Shown one piece after another: positions 42,948 to 51,156 of a stretch of 64,000 nucleotides of DNA. A program made the translations under genes and the position numbers. The stretch is from Candidatus Methanocrinis natronophilus (lineage in GTDB: Archaea; Halobacteriota; Methanosarcinia; Methanotrichales; Methanotrichaceae): assembly GCA_029167045.1 (NCBI GenBank), contig JARFPK010000003.1:24004-88003 (forward strand), given 5' to 3'. A model generated the notes under the pieces. It was not told where the DNA came from. It ran no database searches and was given only the letters and a program-made list of their open reading frames with translations. How positions within the stretch are numbered: the stretch's first letter is position 1; every line of letters starts with the position of its first letter.

Positions 42948-43778
42948 ATGAAAGGCGGAGAAGAACTGACGGTGAGGCTCGAAGAGAGGGCGGAGAAGCT
43001 GGATCGGCTCAAGGAGATCCTCCAGGAAGATGAAAGGATACTGATCGCCTTCTCCGGCGGCCTGGACAGCTCCTTTCTCGCCTCGGTGGCCGCCGAGGTC
43101 CTCGGGGATGGGGCGCTTCTCGTCACCCTCGACTCTGAGGCGATCCCCCGAAGCGAACTTCTGGAGGCGGAGGAGATGGCCCGATCCTTGGACTTTCGCC
43201 ACCGGATCGTCGGCTACAGGATCCTCGAATCTGAAGATATCGCCAAAAACCCCCCCGACAGGTGCGCCCTCTGCAAACGGAGGATCGCAAAAGCCCTCCA
43301 GGAGATCGCAGAAGAAGAGGGTATCGGACGGGTCGCCGACGGGGTGAACCTCTCCGACTACGCGGACTTCCGCCCCGGGATCAGAGCCTCCGACGAGGAG
43401 GGGATCATCCACCCCCTCGCCGAGGCAGGGCTCACCAAACCGGATATCAGGGACCTGGCGAAGGAGATGGGCCTTCCCTTCTGGGATAAGCCCTCCATGG
43501 CCTGCCTCGCCTCCAGGATCCCCTACGGCGAGAGGATCACCCCCGATAAGCTGAGGATGGCCGAGGAGGCCGAAGAGTTCCTGATGGGCCGGGGGTTTCG
43601 GACCGTCAGGGTGAGGGTCTCCGGGAGGTCGGCCAGGATCGAGGTGGAAAAAACCGATCTCGAGAAGATCCTGGGGATGAGGGAAGAGGTCGTAAGAGAG
43701 CTACGGAGGGTAGGCTTTCTATACGTATCCCTGGACCTGGAGGGGTACAGAACGGGAAGCGCAAACGAGGTCCTATGA
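42948..43778 (+). CDS. larE: LarE-type ATP-dependent sulfur transferase
   Basis: A 276-residue PP-loop enzyme: IAFSGGLDSSFLASVAAEVL, LVTLDSEAIPRSELLEAEEM, ADGVNLSDYADFRPG and KPSMACLASRIPYGERI. Cys in PPDRCALCKRR plus Cys in MACLASR give the three-cysteine set of Fe-S type LarE proteins, which transfer sulfide from the cluster; others sacrifice a cysteine. LarE sulfurates a nicotinate-derived nickel-pincer precursor, but no larB, larC or larA is visible, so the substrate may differ. Next to a cysteine desulfurase with an ATGA overlap. Confidence 0.88.
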   Translation: MKGGEELTVRLEERAEKLDRLKEILQEDERILIAFSGGLDSSFLASVAAEVLGDGALLVTLDSEAIPRSELLEAEEMARSLDFRHRIVGYRILESEDIAKNPPDRCALCKRRIAKALQEIAEEEGIGRVADGVNLSDYADFRPGIRASDEEGIIHPLAEAGLTKPDIRDLAKEMGLPFWDKPSMACLASRIPYGERITPDKLRMAEEAEEFLMGRGFRTVRVRVSGRSARIEVEKTDLEKILGMREEVVRELRRVGFLYVSLDLEGYRTGSANEVL

Positions 43779-44953
43779 ACCCCGATGAGATAAGACGGGA
43801 CTTTCCCCTCCTGAAAGACGTCATCTACATGGACAGCGCCTCGACGAGCCTCACCCCCGAGCCTGTCCTCGCCTCGATCCTCGAATACTACAGGGGATAT
43901 CGGGCGAACGTGGGCCGCGGGGTCTACAGACTCTCCCGCCTCGCGGACGATATCTACAGAAACGCCCACCGGAAGGTCGCAGGCTTCATCGGCGCCGAAG
44001 GAGGGGTGGTCTTCACGAGGAACACCACCGAGGCGATAAACGCCGTCGCCTACGGCATAAAATGGCGGCGGGGGGACGTGGTGGTGACGACGGCAGCAGA
44101 GCACCACTCCAACCTCCTCCCCTGGATGAGGCTTAAGGATAGGGGCATCGGCCTGAAGATCGTGGAGCCGGACCGGGATGGATCCTTCGATCCCGCCAGC
44201 TTCGAAGCCGCCATAGGCGACGATACGAAGCTCGTCGCCATGACGGTCGCATCCAACGTCCTGGGGACCGCCCTTCCGGCGAGGGAGGTATCGCAGATCT
44301 GCCGGGAGAGGGGAGCCCTCCTCCTCCTCGACGGGGCCCAGGCCGTCCCCCACGTCCCGACGGACGTCGGCGACCTCGGCTGCGACTACCTCTGCTTCTC
44401 CGGCCACAAGATGCTCGGCCCCTCGGGGACGGGGGCCCTCTGGATGAGGGAGTACGATCTCCTTCCCCTCCTCGTCGGCGGAGGGGCCGTCGAGGAGCTC
44501 GACCTTGAGGGCTACACCCTGAAAGGGGGCTACGAAGGGTATGAGGCGGGATCTCCCGACGTGGCGGGGGGGATCGGCCTCGGGGCTGCCGTCGACTACC
44601 TCCGGCACGCCGGCATGGAGGAGATCGCCCTCCACGAGGGCCGGCTCACAAGACGGCTTCTTGCAGGTCTTCTCGATATCGAGGGGGTCGACGTCTACGG
44701 CTCCGTCGATTCGAGAGAGAGGGTCGGTATCATTTCGTTCAACGTGGCGGGCGTGAGCCCCACCGAGGTCGCCCACCTCCTGGACGAGGGGTCGGATATC
44801 ATGGTCAGGTCGGGCCACCACTGCTGCATCCCTCTCATGAGACACCTCGGCCTTCCGGCGGGGACCGTCCGGGCGTCGTTATACTTATACAACACCGCCG
44901 AAGAGGTGGAGGAGCTCCTCGCAGCCGTCGAGGAGATATCTAAGATCGCTTAG
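43775..44953 (+). CDS. SufS/CsdA-like cysteine desulfurase
   Basis: A 392-residue class V PLP enzyme. VIYMDSASTSLTPEPVLASI begins the fold, RNTTEAINAVAYGIKW and TAAEHHSNLLPWMRL are group II desulfurase motifs, LCFSGHKMLGPSGTGALWMR has the PLP Lys, and VRSGHHCCIPLMRHLGL holds the catalytic Cys. It supplies persulfide sulfur, most likely to LarE, which it overlaps. A second desulfurase besides IscS, suggesting separate sulfur channels. Confidence 0.92.
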   Translation: MNPDEIRRDFPLLKDVIYMDSASTSLTPEPVLASILEYYRGYRANVGRGVYRLSRLADDIYRNAHRKVAGFIGAEGGVVFTRNTTEAINAVAYGIKWRRGDVVVTTAAEHHSNLLPWMRLKDRGIGLKIVEPDRDGSFDPASFEAAIGDDTKLVAMTVASNVLGTALPAREVSQICRERGALLLLDGAQAVPHVPTDVGDLGCDYLCFSGHKMLGPSGTGALWMREYDLLPLLVGGGAVEELDLEGYTLKGGYEGYEAGSPDVAGGIGLGAAVDYLRHAGMEEIALHEGRLTRRLLAGLLDIEGVDVYGSVDSRERVGIISFNVAGVSPTEVAHLLDEGSDIMVRSGHHCCIPLMRHLGLPAGTVRASLYLYNTAEEVEELLAAVEEISKIA

Positions 44954-45072
44954 GTCAGAATGACGTTCCGATATGAGAGTTTCATATGAGGGTTCCATAT
45001 GACGGTTCCAGATTACGGTTCCATAACCTGTTGCACTGAGAAGGTCTCCATATCTCGGGGTGGTCTTCATTG
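44954..45072. repeat. Short GGTTCCATATGA-like repeats before fdhD
   Basis: The gap holds four loosely repeated units: GAGAGTTTCATATGAGGGTT, CCATATGACGGTTCC, GATTACGGTTCCATAA. They resemble a small expanded repeat and sit in the promoter region of fdhD. No gene. Confidence 0.5.
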
Positions 45073-45822
45073 ATGAGGATCTTTTCATGCCTCAAGCTGG
45101 ACGGAGACGGGGCCGTCGAAGGCGTCCACCCGGTCGTCGAGGAGACGCCCCTCTCGATATTCATAAACGGGAGGCATTTCGCCACGGCCATGACGAGCCC
45201 TGCCATGGCAGAGGAGTTCGTTGCAGGCCACCTCTACTCCGAAGGGATCGTCGGGGGGCTTGAAGAGATCGAGTCCCTGGTGGTGGAGGAGAAGGTTGTA
45301 AAGGTCGTCCTGACCAATCCGATCAGGGCGATCAGGTCAAAGAGGCCGATCTTGAGCGGATGCGGTGGAGCCTCTTCCTTCCTGGACGAGTCGAAGCTTG
45401 GGAAGGTGGCATCAGACCTGAGGGTCGATAGAGGAGACCTTCGAGCGGCCCTGAAGGAGATCTCCATCTCGAAGCTTCATAAGGCGACGGGAGGCGTCCA
45501 CTCCGTGGGGCTCTTCTATAATGGTGGTGTCATATGCAAAGTCGAGGACATAGGAAGGCACAGCGCCCTGGACAAGGTGATAGGCCGCGCCCTCCTGGAC
45601 GGTATCAGGTTCGAAGAGACCTTCGTCGCCACCACCGGGAGGATATCCTCGGATATGGCCCTCAAATGCTCCCGGGCCGGGGTTGCCATCATAGCCTCCA
45701 GGGGGGCGACCACGAGCCTCGCCATCGAGATCGCCGAACATACCGGCCTCTCCATCGTCGGCTTCGTCAGAGGGGAGAAGATGAACGTCTACACCGGCCG
45801 GGAGAGGATAAGGGGCTGGTGA
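45073..45822 (+). CDS. fdhD: Formate dehydrogenase accessory sulfurtransferase FdhD
   Basis: A 249-residue protein from ATG 45073. FdhD carries sulfur from a desulfurase to the Mo/W-bis-MGD cofactor of formate dehydrogenases and formylmethanofuran dehydrogenases. Family motifs are VVEETPLSIFINGRHFATAM, SPAMAEEFVAGHLYSEG, KATGGVHSVGLFYNGG, KVEDIGRHSALDKVIGRALL and RISSDMALKCSRAGVAIIAS. The active-site loop reads SGCGGAS, with a single Cys instead of the CxxC of E. coli. Follows the larE-desulfurase pair, which could feed it. Confidence 0.92.
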   Translation: MRIFSCLKLDGDGAVEGVHPVVEETPLSIFINGRHFATAMTSPAMAEEFVAGHLYSEGIVGGLEEIESLVVEEKVVKVVLTNPIRAIRSKRPILSGCGGASSFLDESKLGKVASDLRVDRGDLRAALKEISISKLHKATGGVHSVGLFYNGGVICKVEDIGRHSALDKVIGRALLDGIRFEETFVATTGRISSDMALKCSRAGVAIIASRGATTSLAIEIAEHTGLSIVGFVRGEKMNVYTGRERIRGW

Positions 45823-45834
45823 GCCGGATCCCTT

Positions 45835-46011
45835 CTATAGGTAGAGCATCCTCTCTATCGACCTCCTCGCGAGCCTCGCCGCCTTCACCTCTTCGGGGGT
45901 GAACCGGTCGTGGACGTAGCAGTAACCGTCCCATTTGATGATCTTCTTCTCCGTCCATCTGGAGACGTAGTCCGCGAGGTCTCGATCCGGGACGAAGATC
46001 GGTTGCGGCGG
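45835..46011 (-). pseudogene. nadA: Quinolinate synthase (NadA) fragment
   Basis: On the minus strand, with no start codon and an in-frame stop just before it, about 56 codons read PIFVPDRDLADYVSRWTEKK and IIKWDGYCYVHDRFTPEEVK. This is the central NadA segment (VPDxxLxxY and WxGxCxVHxxF, with a cluster Cys). It then runs out at RRSIERMLYL. Both ends of the ~300-residue enzyme are missing. It lies beside an operator copy, perhaps all that remains of a regulated nadA gene. Confidence 0.65.
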
Positions 46012-46015
46012 CTAT

Positions 46016-46029
46016 TTAACAATTGTTAT
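46016..46029. promoter_or_regulatory. Palindromic operator beside the nadA remnant
   Basis: TTAACAATTGTTAT, identical to 30645. It sits immediately 5' of the minus-strand nadA fragment and 3' of the DUF63 gene. No TATA box is evident nearby, so it may be a relic. Confidence 0.6.
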
Positions 46030-46032
46030 CAC

Positions 46033-46848
46033 TCATACCCCCAGGGTCAGCCTGATGGTATTTCTCAGGGCTGGAGCAAGCCCCAGGGTGAGGAGGGCGA
46101 GGAGGGTCAGGTTTCGCAGGGATGGGTCTTCCCTAAGGCCGCCCTCTATGAGGGCCAGGACGGGTATGATGATCAGAAGCTTCAGGGGGAACATCACCAG
46201 GGCCGTCCCTGAAAGGTCGATCAAGAAGTTAGGCAGAACGTGCTTTTCGTGATAGCCGAACCAGTCCACACCGACGTAGGTGGAGGTGGCGTCCATCATG
46301 TGAGCCCAGAGGATGAGCAGGTTCAGCCGATCCGAGAGGAGTTGGAAGTTAAGCCTGCTGCCGACGGCCCACGCCGCCAGGGCGGCCGCCGATCCCATCA
46401 GGATGATGACGGCAGGTATCCCCAGGCTCCCGCCTCCCTGAGAGGCCAGTAGGATGAGGTTAGCCCCGGTCCAGCAAAGGCCGACGGCGGCATAGCCAGA
46501 AAGGTACCTCTCCTTCATCGCCGCCTTGAAGAAGATGAGAGCAGAAAGGGCCACCGCCGCCACCAGGAAGTATATCAGGGGCGTTATGAGCAGATACTTC
46601 AGCGGGGCCGCCAGGAGGTCGGCGTCCTCGACGACCCGGAGGGTTGAGCCCGCCAGAATGTAGGGGACGGTGGAGAGGACGAAGGGCTCGTCGATCCTGA
46701 TATCGAGCCGCCGGAAGAGCCTCATGACCCCAATCAGCATCAACCCCAGGACCAGGGCCCAGGTGACGGTGTTCACCGGGTTGTATCCGGTGTCGTAGAC
46801 GATGGGGTCTATGTAGTATTCGTATATCCAGGGGTGCAAAGGGCCCAT
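46033..46848 (-). CDS. DUF63 family membrane protein
   Basis: A 271-residue membrane protein with about seven transmembrane segments. It starts YEYYIDPIVYDTGYNPVNT and contains LRVVEDADLLAAPLKYLLIT and HMMDATSTYVGVDWFGYHEK, the conserved charged motifs of DUF63, a family widespread in euryarchaea with unknown function. Polar residues inside membrane segments (E/D, H) suggest transport or catalysis within the membrane. Divergent from the proteasome operon. Confidence 0.85.
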   Translation of the reverse strand: MGPLHPWIYEYYIDPIVYDTGYNPVNTVTWALVLGLMLIGVMRLFRRLDIRIDEPFVLSTVPYILAGSTLRVVEDADLLAAPLKYLLITPLIYFLVAAVALSALIFFKAAMKERYLSGYAAVGLCWTGANLILLASQGGGSLGIPAVIILMGSAAALAAWAVGSRLNFQLLSDRLNLLILWAHMMDATSTYVGVDWFGYHEKHVLPNFLIDLSGTALVMFPLKLLIIIPVLALIEGGLREDPSLRNLTLLALLTLGLAPALRNTIRLTLGV

Positions 46849-47006
46849 CTCCTCTCCGCCATCTCATCGATCTTGAGATGGCCAGATCTGGTGGCGTCAT
46901 CGTATTTAAGGATCTTTCCGCGGGCTTTGACGGAAGGGGTAGGAGATCGGGATCTAAGTCTCCCGCAGCCACTTCTCGTCCCCTGGAAGGTGAAAGGCGC
47001 GGAAGA

Positions 47007-47014
47007 TTTATATA
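47007..47014 (+). promoter_or_regulatory. TATA box of the proteasome/FttA operon
   Basis: TTTATATA about 60 bp before the psmB start codon, in the gap between divergent DUF63 and psmB. Confidence 0.6.
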
Positions 47015-47069
47015 GTGATGGTGGTGAAGAGAACCCGTCCGTTTTCTGATTTTAATCCGAGGTATTTAG

Positions 47070-47693
47070 ATGGTCGAGGTGTTCAAAGGCACAACTACGG
47101 TGGGGATCGTCTGCAAAGATGGTGTCGTCCTAGCTTCGGAGAGCAGGGCGACGATGGGCAACTTCATAGCTAGCTCCACTGCAAAGAAGATATACCAGAT
47201 CGCCGACCGCGTCGGCTTGACCACCGCCGGCGTGGTGGGGGACGCTCAGTCCATCGTCAGGATGATCCAGGTGGAGTCGAAGCTCTATAATATGCAGAGG
47301 GGCGAGCCGATGACGGTCCGGGGGACGACGTCTCTCCTCTCCAACGTCCTAGCTTCTAGGCGATACTTCCCCTTCATGGTACAGCTCCTCCTGGGGGGCG
47401 TCGACAAGAAGGGGCCCCAGATCTTCTCCCTCGACGCCCTGGGGGGGCAGATCGAGGAGCAGAAGGTGGTGGCCACGGGGTCCGGCTCCCCGACCGCATA
47501 CGGCGTCCTGGAGGCGCTCTATGACCCGGAGATGACGATAGAGGAGGGGGCGACGCTCGCCGTGAGGGCTATCCACAACGCCATGAAGAGAGACTCGGGC
47601 TCCGGCGACGTAATTCAGCTGGTCAAGATCACCGCCGAGAAGTATGAGGTGGTAGATGAATCTGTTGTGGAGAAGATCCGGCAGACCCTCTAA
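47070..47693 (+). CDS. psmB: Proteasome beta subunit
   Basis: A 207-residue N-terminal nucleophile hydrolase, catalytic subunit of the archaeal 20S proteasome. The propeptide MVEVFKG is cut to expose the catalytic Thr of [20 protein letters not shown]; the catalytic Lys lies in KKIYQI, and [20 protein letters not shown] with [10 protein letters not shown] complete the active site. Short propeptide and length are normal. Separated by 30 bp from fttA. Confidence 0.96.
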   Translation: MVEVFKGTTTVGIVCKDGVVLASESRATMGNFIASSTAKKIYQIADRVGLTTAGVVGDAQSIVRMIQVESKLYNMQRGEPMTVRGTTSLLSNVLASRRYFPFMVQLLLGGVDKKGPQIFSLDALGGQIEEQKVVATGSGSPTAYGVLEALYDPEMTIEEGATLAVRAIHNAMKRDSGSGDVIQLVKITAEKYEVVDESVVEKIRQTL

Positions 47694-47723
47694 CTAAATA
47701 AACTTTTTTTTGGATGTGTTTCA

Positions 47724-49631
47724 TTGTCTGTTGAGGAAGTCCTACTTGAGCTCAAGCGGAGAGTGCAGAGCAAGCTCCCTGCGAATATAAACGTCACCGG
47801 CATAGAATTCGAAGGGCCTGAACTGGTGATATACACCGACGACCCCCGAAAGCTGGCAGATGATGGAGAGATAGTCCGCTCCCTCGCAAAAGATTTGAGA
47901 AAGAGGGTGGTGGTGAGGCCTGACCTGAAGGTCCTCGCCGACCCCGAAGGAGCGGTGAAGAAGATCCAGCAGGTAGTTCCCCCCGAGGCGGGGCTGAGCA
48001 ACTATTACTTCGACGGCGAGACCGGAGAGGTGGTGATCGAGGCAGAGAAGCCCGGCCTGGTCATAGGAAGGCACGGAGCCACCTTAAGGGAGATAACAAA
48101 GCTCATCGGCTGGACCCCAAAGGTGGTGAGGACGCCGCCGGTGAGGTCTTCCACCATAGCCAACACCAAAGATTACCTCCGGTCGGTCCAGTCCGAAAGA
48201 AAAGAGATCCTGAAGACGATAGGAAAGAGGATTCATAGAGACGTCGCCTCGAAGGACCAGTGGGTGAGGATATCCACCTTAGGTGGGTGCCGGGAGGTGG
48301 GAAGAAGCTGCATGCTCCTATCGACCCCTGAGTCGAAGATCATCGTCGACTGCGGCGTCAACGTCGGCTCCGACGACAGCGCCACCCCCTACCTCTACAT
48401 CCCCGAGGTCTACCCGTTGAACCAGATCGACGCCGTCGTCCTCACCCACGCCCACCTCGACCACGCCGGCCTCGTTCCGATGCTATATAAGTACGGATAC
48501 GAGGGGCCGATATACTGCACCCAGCCGACGAGAGACCTCTTCGTCCTCCTCCAGCTCGACTACATAGACGTCGCCGGAAGAGAGGGGAAGAGGACCCCCT
48601 ACGATTCGGCGATGATCAGGGAGGCTCTGAAGCACACCATAACCCTGAACTACGGCGACGTCACCGACATAGCCCCGGATACGAAGCTGACGATGCATAA
48701 CGCAGGCCACATCCTGGGGTCTGCCATATGCCACTTCCACGTCGGAGACGGCCTCTACAACGTCGCCTTCACTGGAGACTTCAAGTTCGAGAAGACGAGG
48801 CTCTTCGACCCCGCAGTCCACACCTTCCCGAGACTGGAGACCCTGGTGATGGAGGCTACCTATGGAGGGTCGTCGAGCACCCAGCCATCCCGGAAAGAGG
48901 CCGAGGTGAGGCTCCTCAAGGTGGTCCGGGATACAATAAGGCGGGGCGGGAAGGTGATCATACCTGCCTTTGCCGTCGGAAGGAGCCAGGAGGTGATGAT
49001 CGCCCTGGAGGAGGCTATAAGGAAGAAGTCCCTGGAGGAGATCAGCGTCTACCTCGACGGCATGATCTACGAGGCTACGGCGATCCATACATCCTACCCC
49101 GAGTACCTGAACAATGAACTGCGGGACCTCATATTCCACAAGGGGATCAACCCCTTCCTCTCGGAATGCTTCGTCCAGGTCGAGGGCGCAAGCAAGAGGG
49201 CGGGGATCATGGACGGGGACCCCTGCGTCATCCTGGCGACGAGCGGCATGATGAACGGCGGCCCGATCCTGGAGTACCTGAAGGGTCTGGGCCCCGGTGA
49301 GAAGAACACCCTCGTCATCGTCGGATATCAGGCCGAGGGGACCCTCGGCCGGAGGATCCAGAAGGGCTGGAACGAGGTCCCCCTCTCCTCCGAGGGCAAG
49401 ACCCAGACCGTCAAGATCAACCTGGAGGTGGTGACCGTTGACGGCTTCTCCGGCCACTCGGACCGAAACCAGCTGATGGACTACGTCAGGAGGGTCTACC
49501 CCAAGCCCTCCAGGGTGATCACAAACCACGGCGACGAGAGCAACTGCCTCGACCTCGCCAGCTCCATCTACAAGAAGCAGCGGATTCCGACGATGGCCCC
49601 CATGAACCTGGAGACGGTGAGGCTGATCTGA
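47724..49631 (+). CDS. fttA: aCPSF1/FttA termination ribonuclease (KH-MBL-beta-CASP)
   Basis: A 635-residue homologue of CPSF73 that cleaves nascent RNA and ends transcription in archaea. It starts at TTG 47724 ([18 protein letters not shown]). Residues ~1-145 hold two KH domains ([20 protein letters not shown]), then the metallo-beta-lactamase core with [26 protein letters not shown] and [10 protein letters not shown], and the beta-CASP region with [19 protein letters not shown] and [15 protein letters not shown]. Full length. Co-transcribed with psmB. Confidence 0.95.
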   Translation: MSVEEVLLELKRRVQSKLPANINVTGIEFEGPELVIYTDDPRKLADDGEIVRSLAKDLRKRVVVRPDLKVLADPEGAVKKIQQVVPPEAGLSNYYFDGETGEVVIEAEKPGLVIGRHGATLREITKLIGWTPKVVRTPPVRSSTIANTKDYLRSVQSERKEILKTIGKRIHRDVASKDQWVRISTLGGCREVGRSCMLLSTPESKIIVDCGVNVGSDDSATPYLYIPEVYPLNQIDAVVLTHAHLDHAGLVPMLYKYGYEGPIYCTQPTRDLFVLLQLDYIDVAGREGKRTPYDSAMIREALKHTITLNYGDVTDIAPDTKLTMHNAGHILGSAICHFHVGDGLYNVAFTGDFKFEKTRLFDPAVHTFPRLETLVMEATYGGSSSTQPSRKEAEVRLLKVVRDTIRRGGKVIIPAFAVGRSQEVMIALEEAIRKKSLEEISVYLDGMIYEATAIHTSYPEYLNNELRDLIFHKGINPFLSECFVQVEGASKRAGIMDGDPCVILATSGMMNGGPILEYLKGLGPGEKNTLVIVGYQAEGTLGRRIQKGWNEVPLSSEGKTQTVKINLEVVTVDGFSGHSDRNQLMDYVRRVYPKPSRVITNHGDESNCLDLASSIYKKQRIPTMAPMNLETVRLI

Positions 49632-49838
49632 CCCCGTCGATATCCATGAGGTCGCATAGACGCTTCATAGGGGAAATTAGGGGCGAAGGGCGGGGATGGG
49701 ACTTTCGCCGTCTCTCTGCCCTCGATCTTACAGCACCAACGTCTACCAGATATCCTTTCATCCCCTCTCAGGGCTTGGACGGATTCTTCAAAAGATTTAT
49801 CAAATTTGAGCGTCAATTGGCCGGTGAGGTTTAGCGCG

Positions 49839-50354
49839 ATGGGAAAGAGAACCCGGATCATCAACGATCCATCAGATCTTGTTCCTCTGCTCCTGGCTTT
49901 CGGTTCGGAAGTTCACAAACGGGTCTTCGAAGAGCTCAGCTCCGAATGGCGTACGGAGACGGAGCTCTCCAGCCTTCTAGGCGACGAAAAGGGGGTTCAT
50001 AGGAGCCTGGAGCTTCTGAAGACGAGCGGGCTCGTCGAGACTAAGTGGAAGATGCCAAACCCCGGAGAGAGCCCGGAGAAGGAGTACCATTCCAGCTATT
50101 CCAGGATCCAGGCGAACTTCGTATGCACCCTGGAGGATCTCAGCGAGCTAATATACCTGACATCCATGTCTGATGATGAGCTCCGAGAGACGACAGAGAA
50201 GATTGAGTATATAGTCGCCAAGGGTAACACCTCTCTATCCAACCTCTCTCGAGAGCTCGACCTCAGCCAGGCCTTCATAAGAGGCGCTGCCAAAAGGGCG
50301 GAGAGTCTCGCCGTCAGAGGACAGAGGATAGAGCTCTCCAAGGAAGAGGTTTAG
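49839..50354 (+). CDS. ArsR-like winged-helix regulator
   Basis: A 171-residue protein from ATG 49839 (GGTGAGG ribosome site). LVPLLLAFGSEVHKRVFEEL, SEWRTETELSSLLGDEKGVH and RSLELLKTSGLVETKWKMPN form an N-terminal winged helix with a conserved first helix known in Methanosarcinales regulators. The second half (ELRETTEKIEYIVAKGNTS, LSNLSRELDLSQAFIRGAAK) looks like a second helical DNA-binding or dimerisation unit. Only 3 bp separate it from the next regulator. Specific targets unknown. Confidence 0.75.
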   Translation: MGKRTRIINDPSDLVPLLLAFGSEVHKRVFEELSSEWRTETELSSLLGDEKGVHRSLELLKTSGLVETKWKMPNPGESPEKEYHSSYSRIQANFVCTLEDLSELIYLTSMSDDELRETTEKIEYIVAKGNTSLSNLSRELDLSQAFIRGAAKRAESLAVRGQRIELSKEEV

Positions 50355-50357
50355 AAG

Positions 50358-51146
50358 ATGGTCGACGTTTTACAGAGCAAGAGAGAGAGCTCCCGGTTCC
50401 AGATCCTGGTGGAGATCGCTGCAAACCAGCCGAACGTCCGGCAGAAAGAGGTGGCAGAGAAGCTCGGCGTCACCCCCCAGGCGATCTCAGAGTACATCAA
50501 GGACCTGGTGGCCGACGGGCTTGTGATATCCGACGGGAGGATGAGGTACAGGATCACAAAAGAGGGGGTGGAGATGCTCCTGGAGTCCGCCGCCGAGCTG
50601 AAACGGTACGCACGGTTCGTCATGGAGGAGATCATAAGCCACGTCTCGGTCTGGGGGGCCATCGCTGACGAGGACCTCCAGGAGGGAGAGACGGTCTCCC
50701 TGGAGATGAGGGGCGGCCTCCTTTACGTCGGCAGGAAGCAAGGAGATGGAGCGACCGGCGTCACCATCTCCGACGCCAAGGCCGGCGAAGACGTGGGGAT
50801 ATCAAACCTCAAAGGGCTCATCAGCCTCAAGGAGGGGACTATCACCGTCTGCAAAGTTCCCAGGGTCCAGATGGGAGGATCCAGGAGCGTGGACCTCGCC
50901 GCCCTAAGAGAGATCGTAGGAGAGGGTAAGATGGTGGGGGCCCTGGGGATAGAGCCCCTCGTCGCCCTCAGGAAGATCGGCCGGGAGCCGGATGTCTTCT
51001 TCGGGGCGAAGGAGTCGGCGGTGGAGTCGGCCTTCCACGGCGTCTCTTCGGTCATCGTCTGCGTCGACGAACAGGTCCCAAACCTCATGGGAAGGCTCGA
51101 GGCCGAGGGGCTGAAGTACGAACTCGTCGACCTCTCGACCTCCTGA
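50358..51146 (+). CDS. Winged-helix regulator with sensor-like C-terminal domain (DUF7839-like)
   Basis: A 262-residue protein. Residues 1-85: winged helix (NQPNVRQKEVAEKLGVTPQA, ISEYIKDLVADGLVISDGRM). The rest (VSVWGAIADEDLQEGETVSL onward, then ISDAKAGEDVGISNLKGLIS and a GALGIEPLVALRKIGREPDV strand) is an alpha/beta domain conserved in methanogens, similar to MJ1503-type proteins. It may bind a small molecule. Likely in one operon with the ArsR-like gene and the helicase (10 bp). Confidence 0.75.
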   Translation: MVDVLQSKRESSRFQILVEIAANQPNVRQKEVAEKLGVTPQAISEYIKDLVADGLVISDGRMRYRITKEGVEMLLESAAELKRYARFVMEEIISHVSVWGAIADEDLQEGETVSLEMRGGLLYVGRKQGDGATGVTISDAKAGEDVGISNLKGLISLKEGTITVCKVPRVQMGGSRSVDLAALREIVGEGKMVGALGIEPLVALRKIGREPDVFFGAKESAVESAFHGVSSVIVCVDEQVPNLMGRLEAEGLKYELVDLSTS

Positions 51147-51156
51147 CCGGGTCGAG

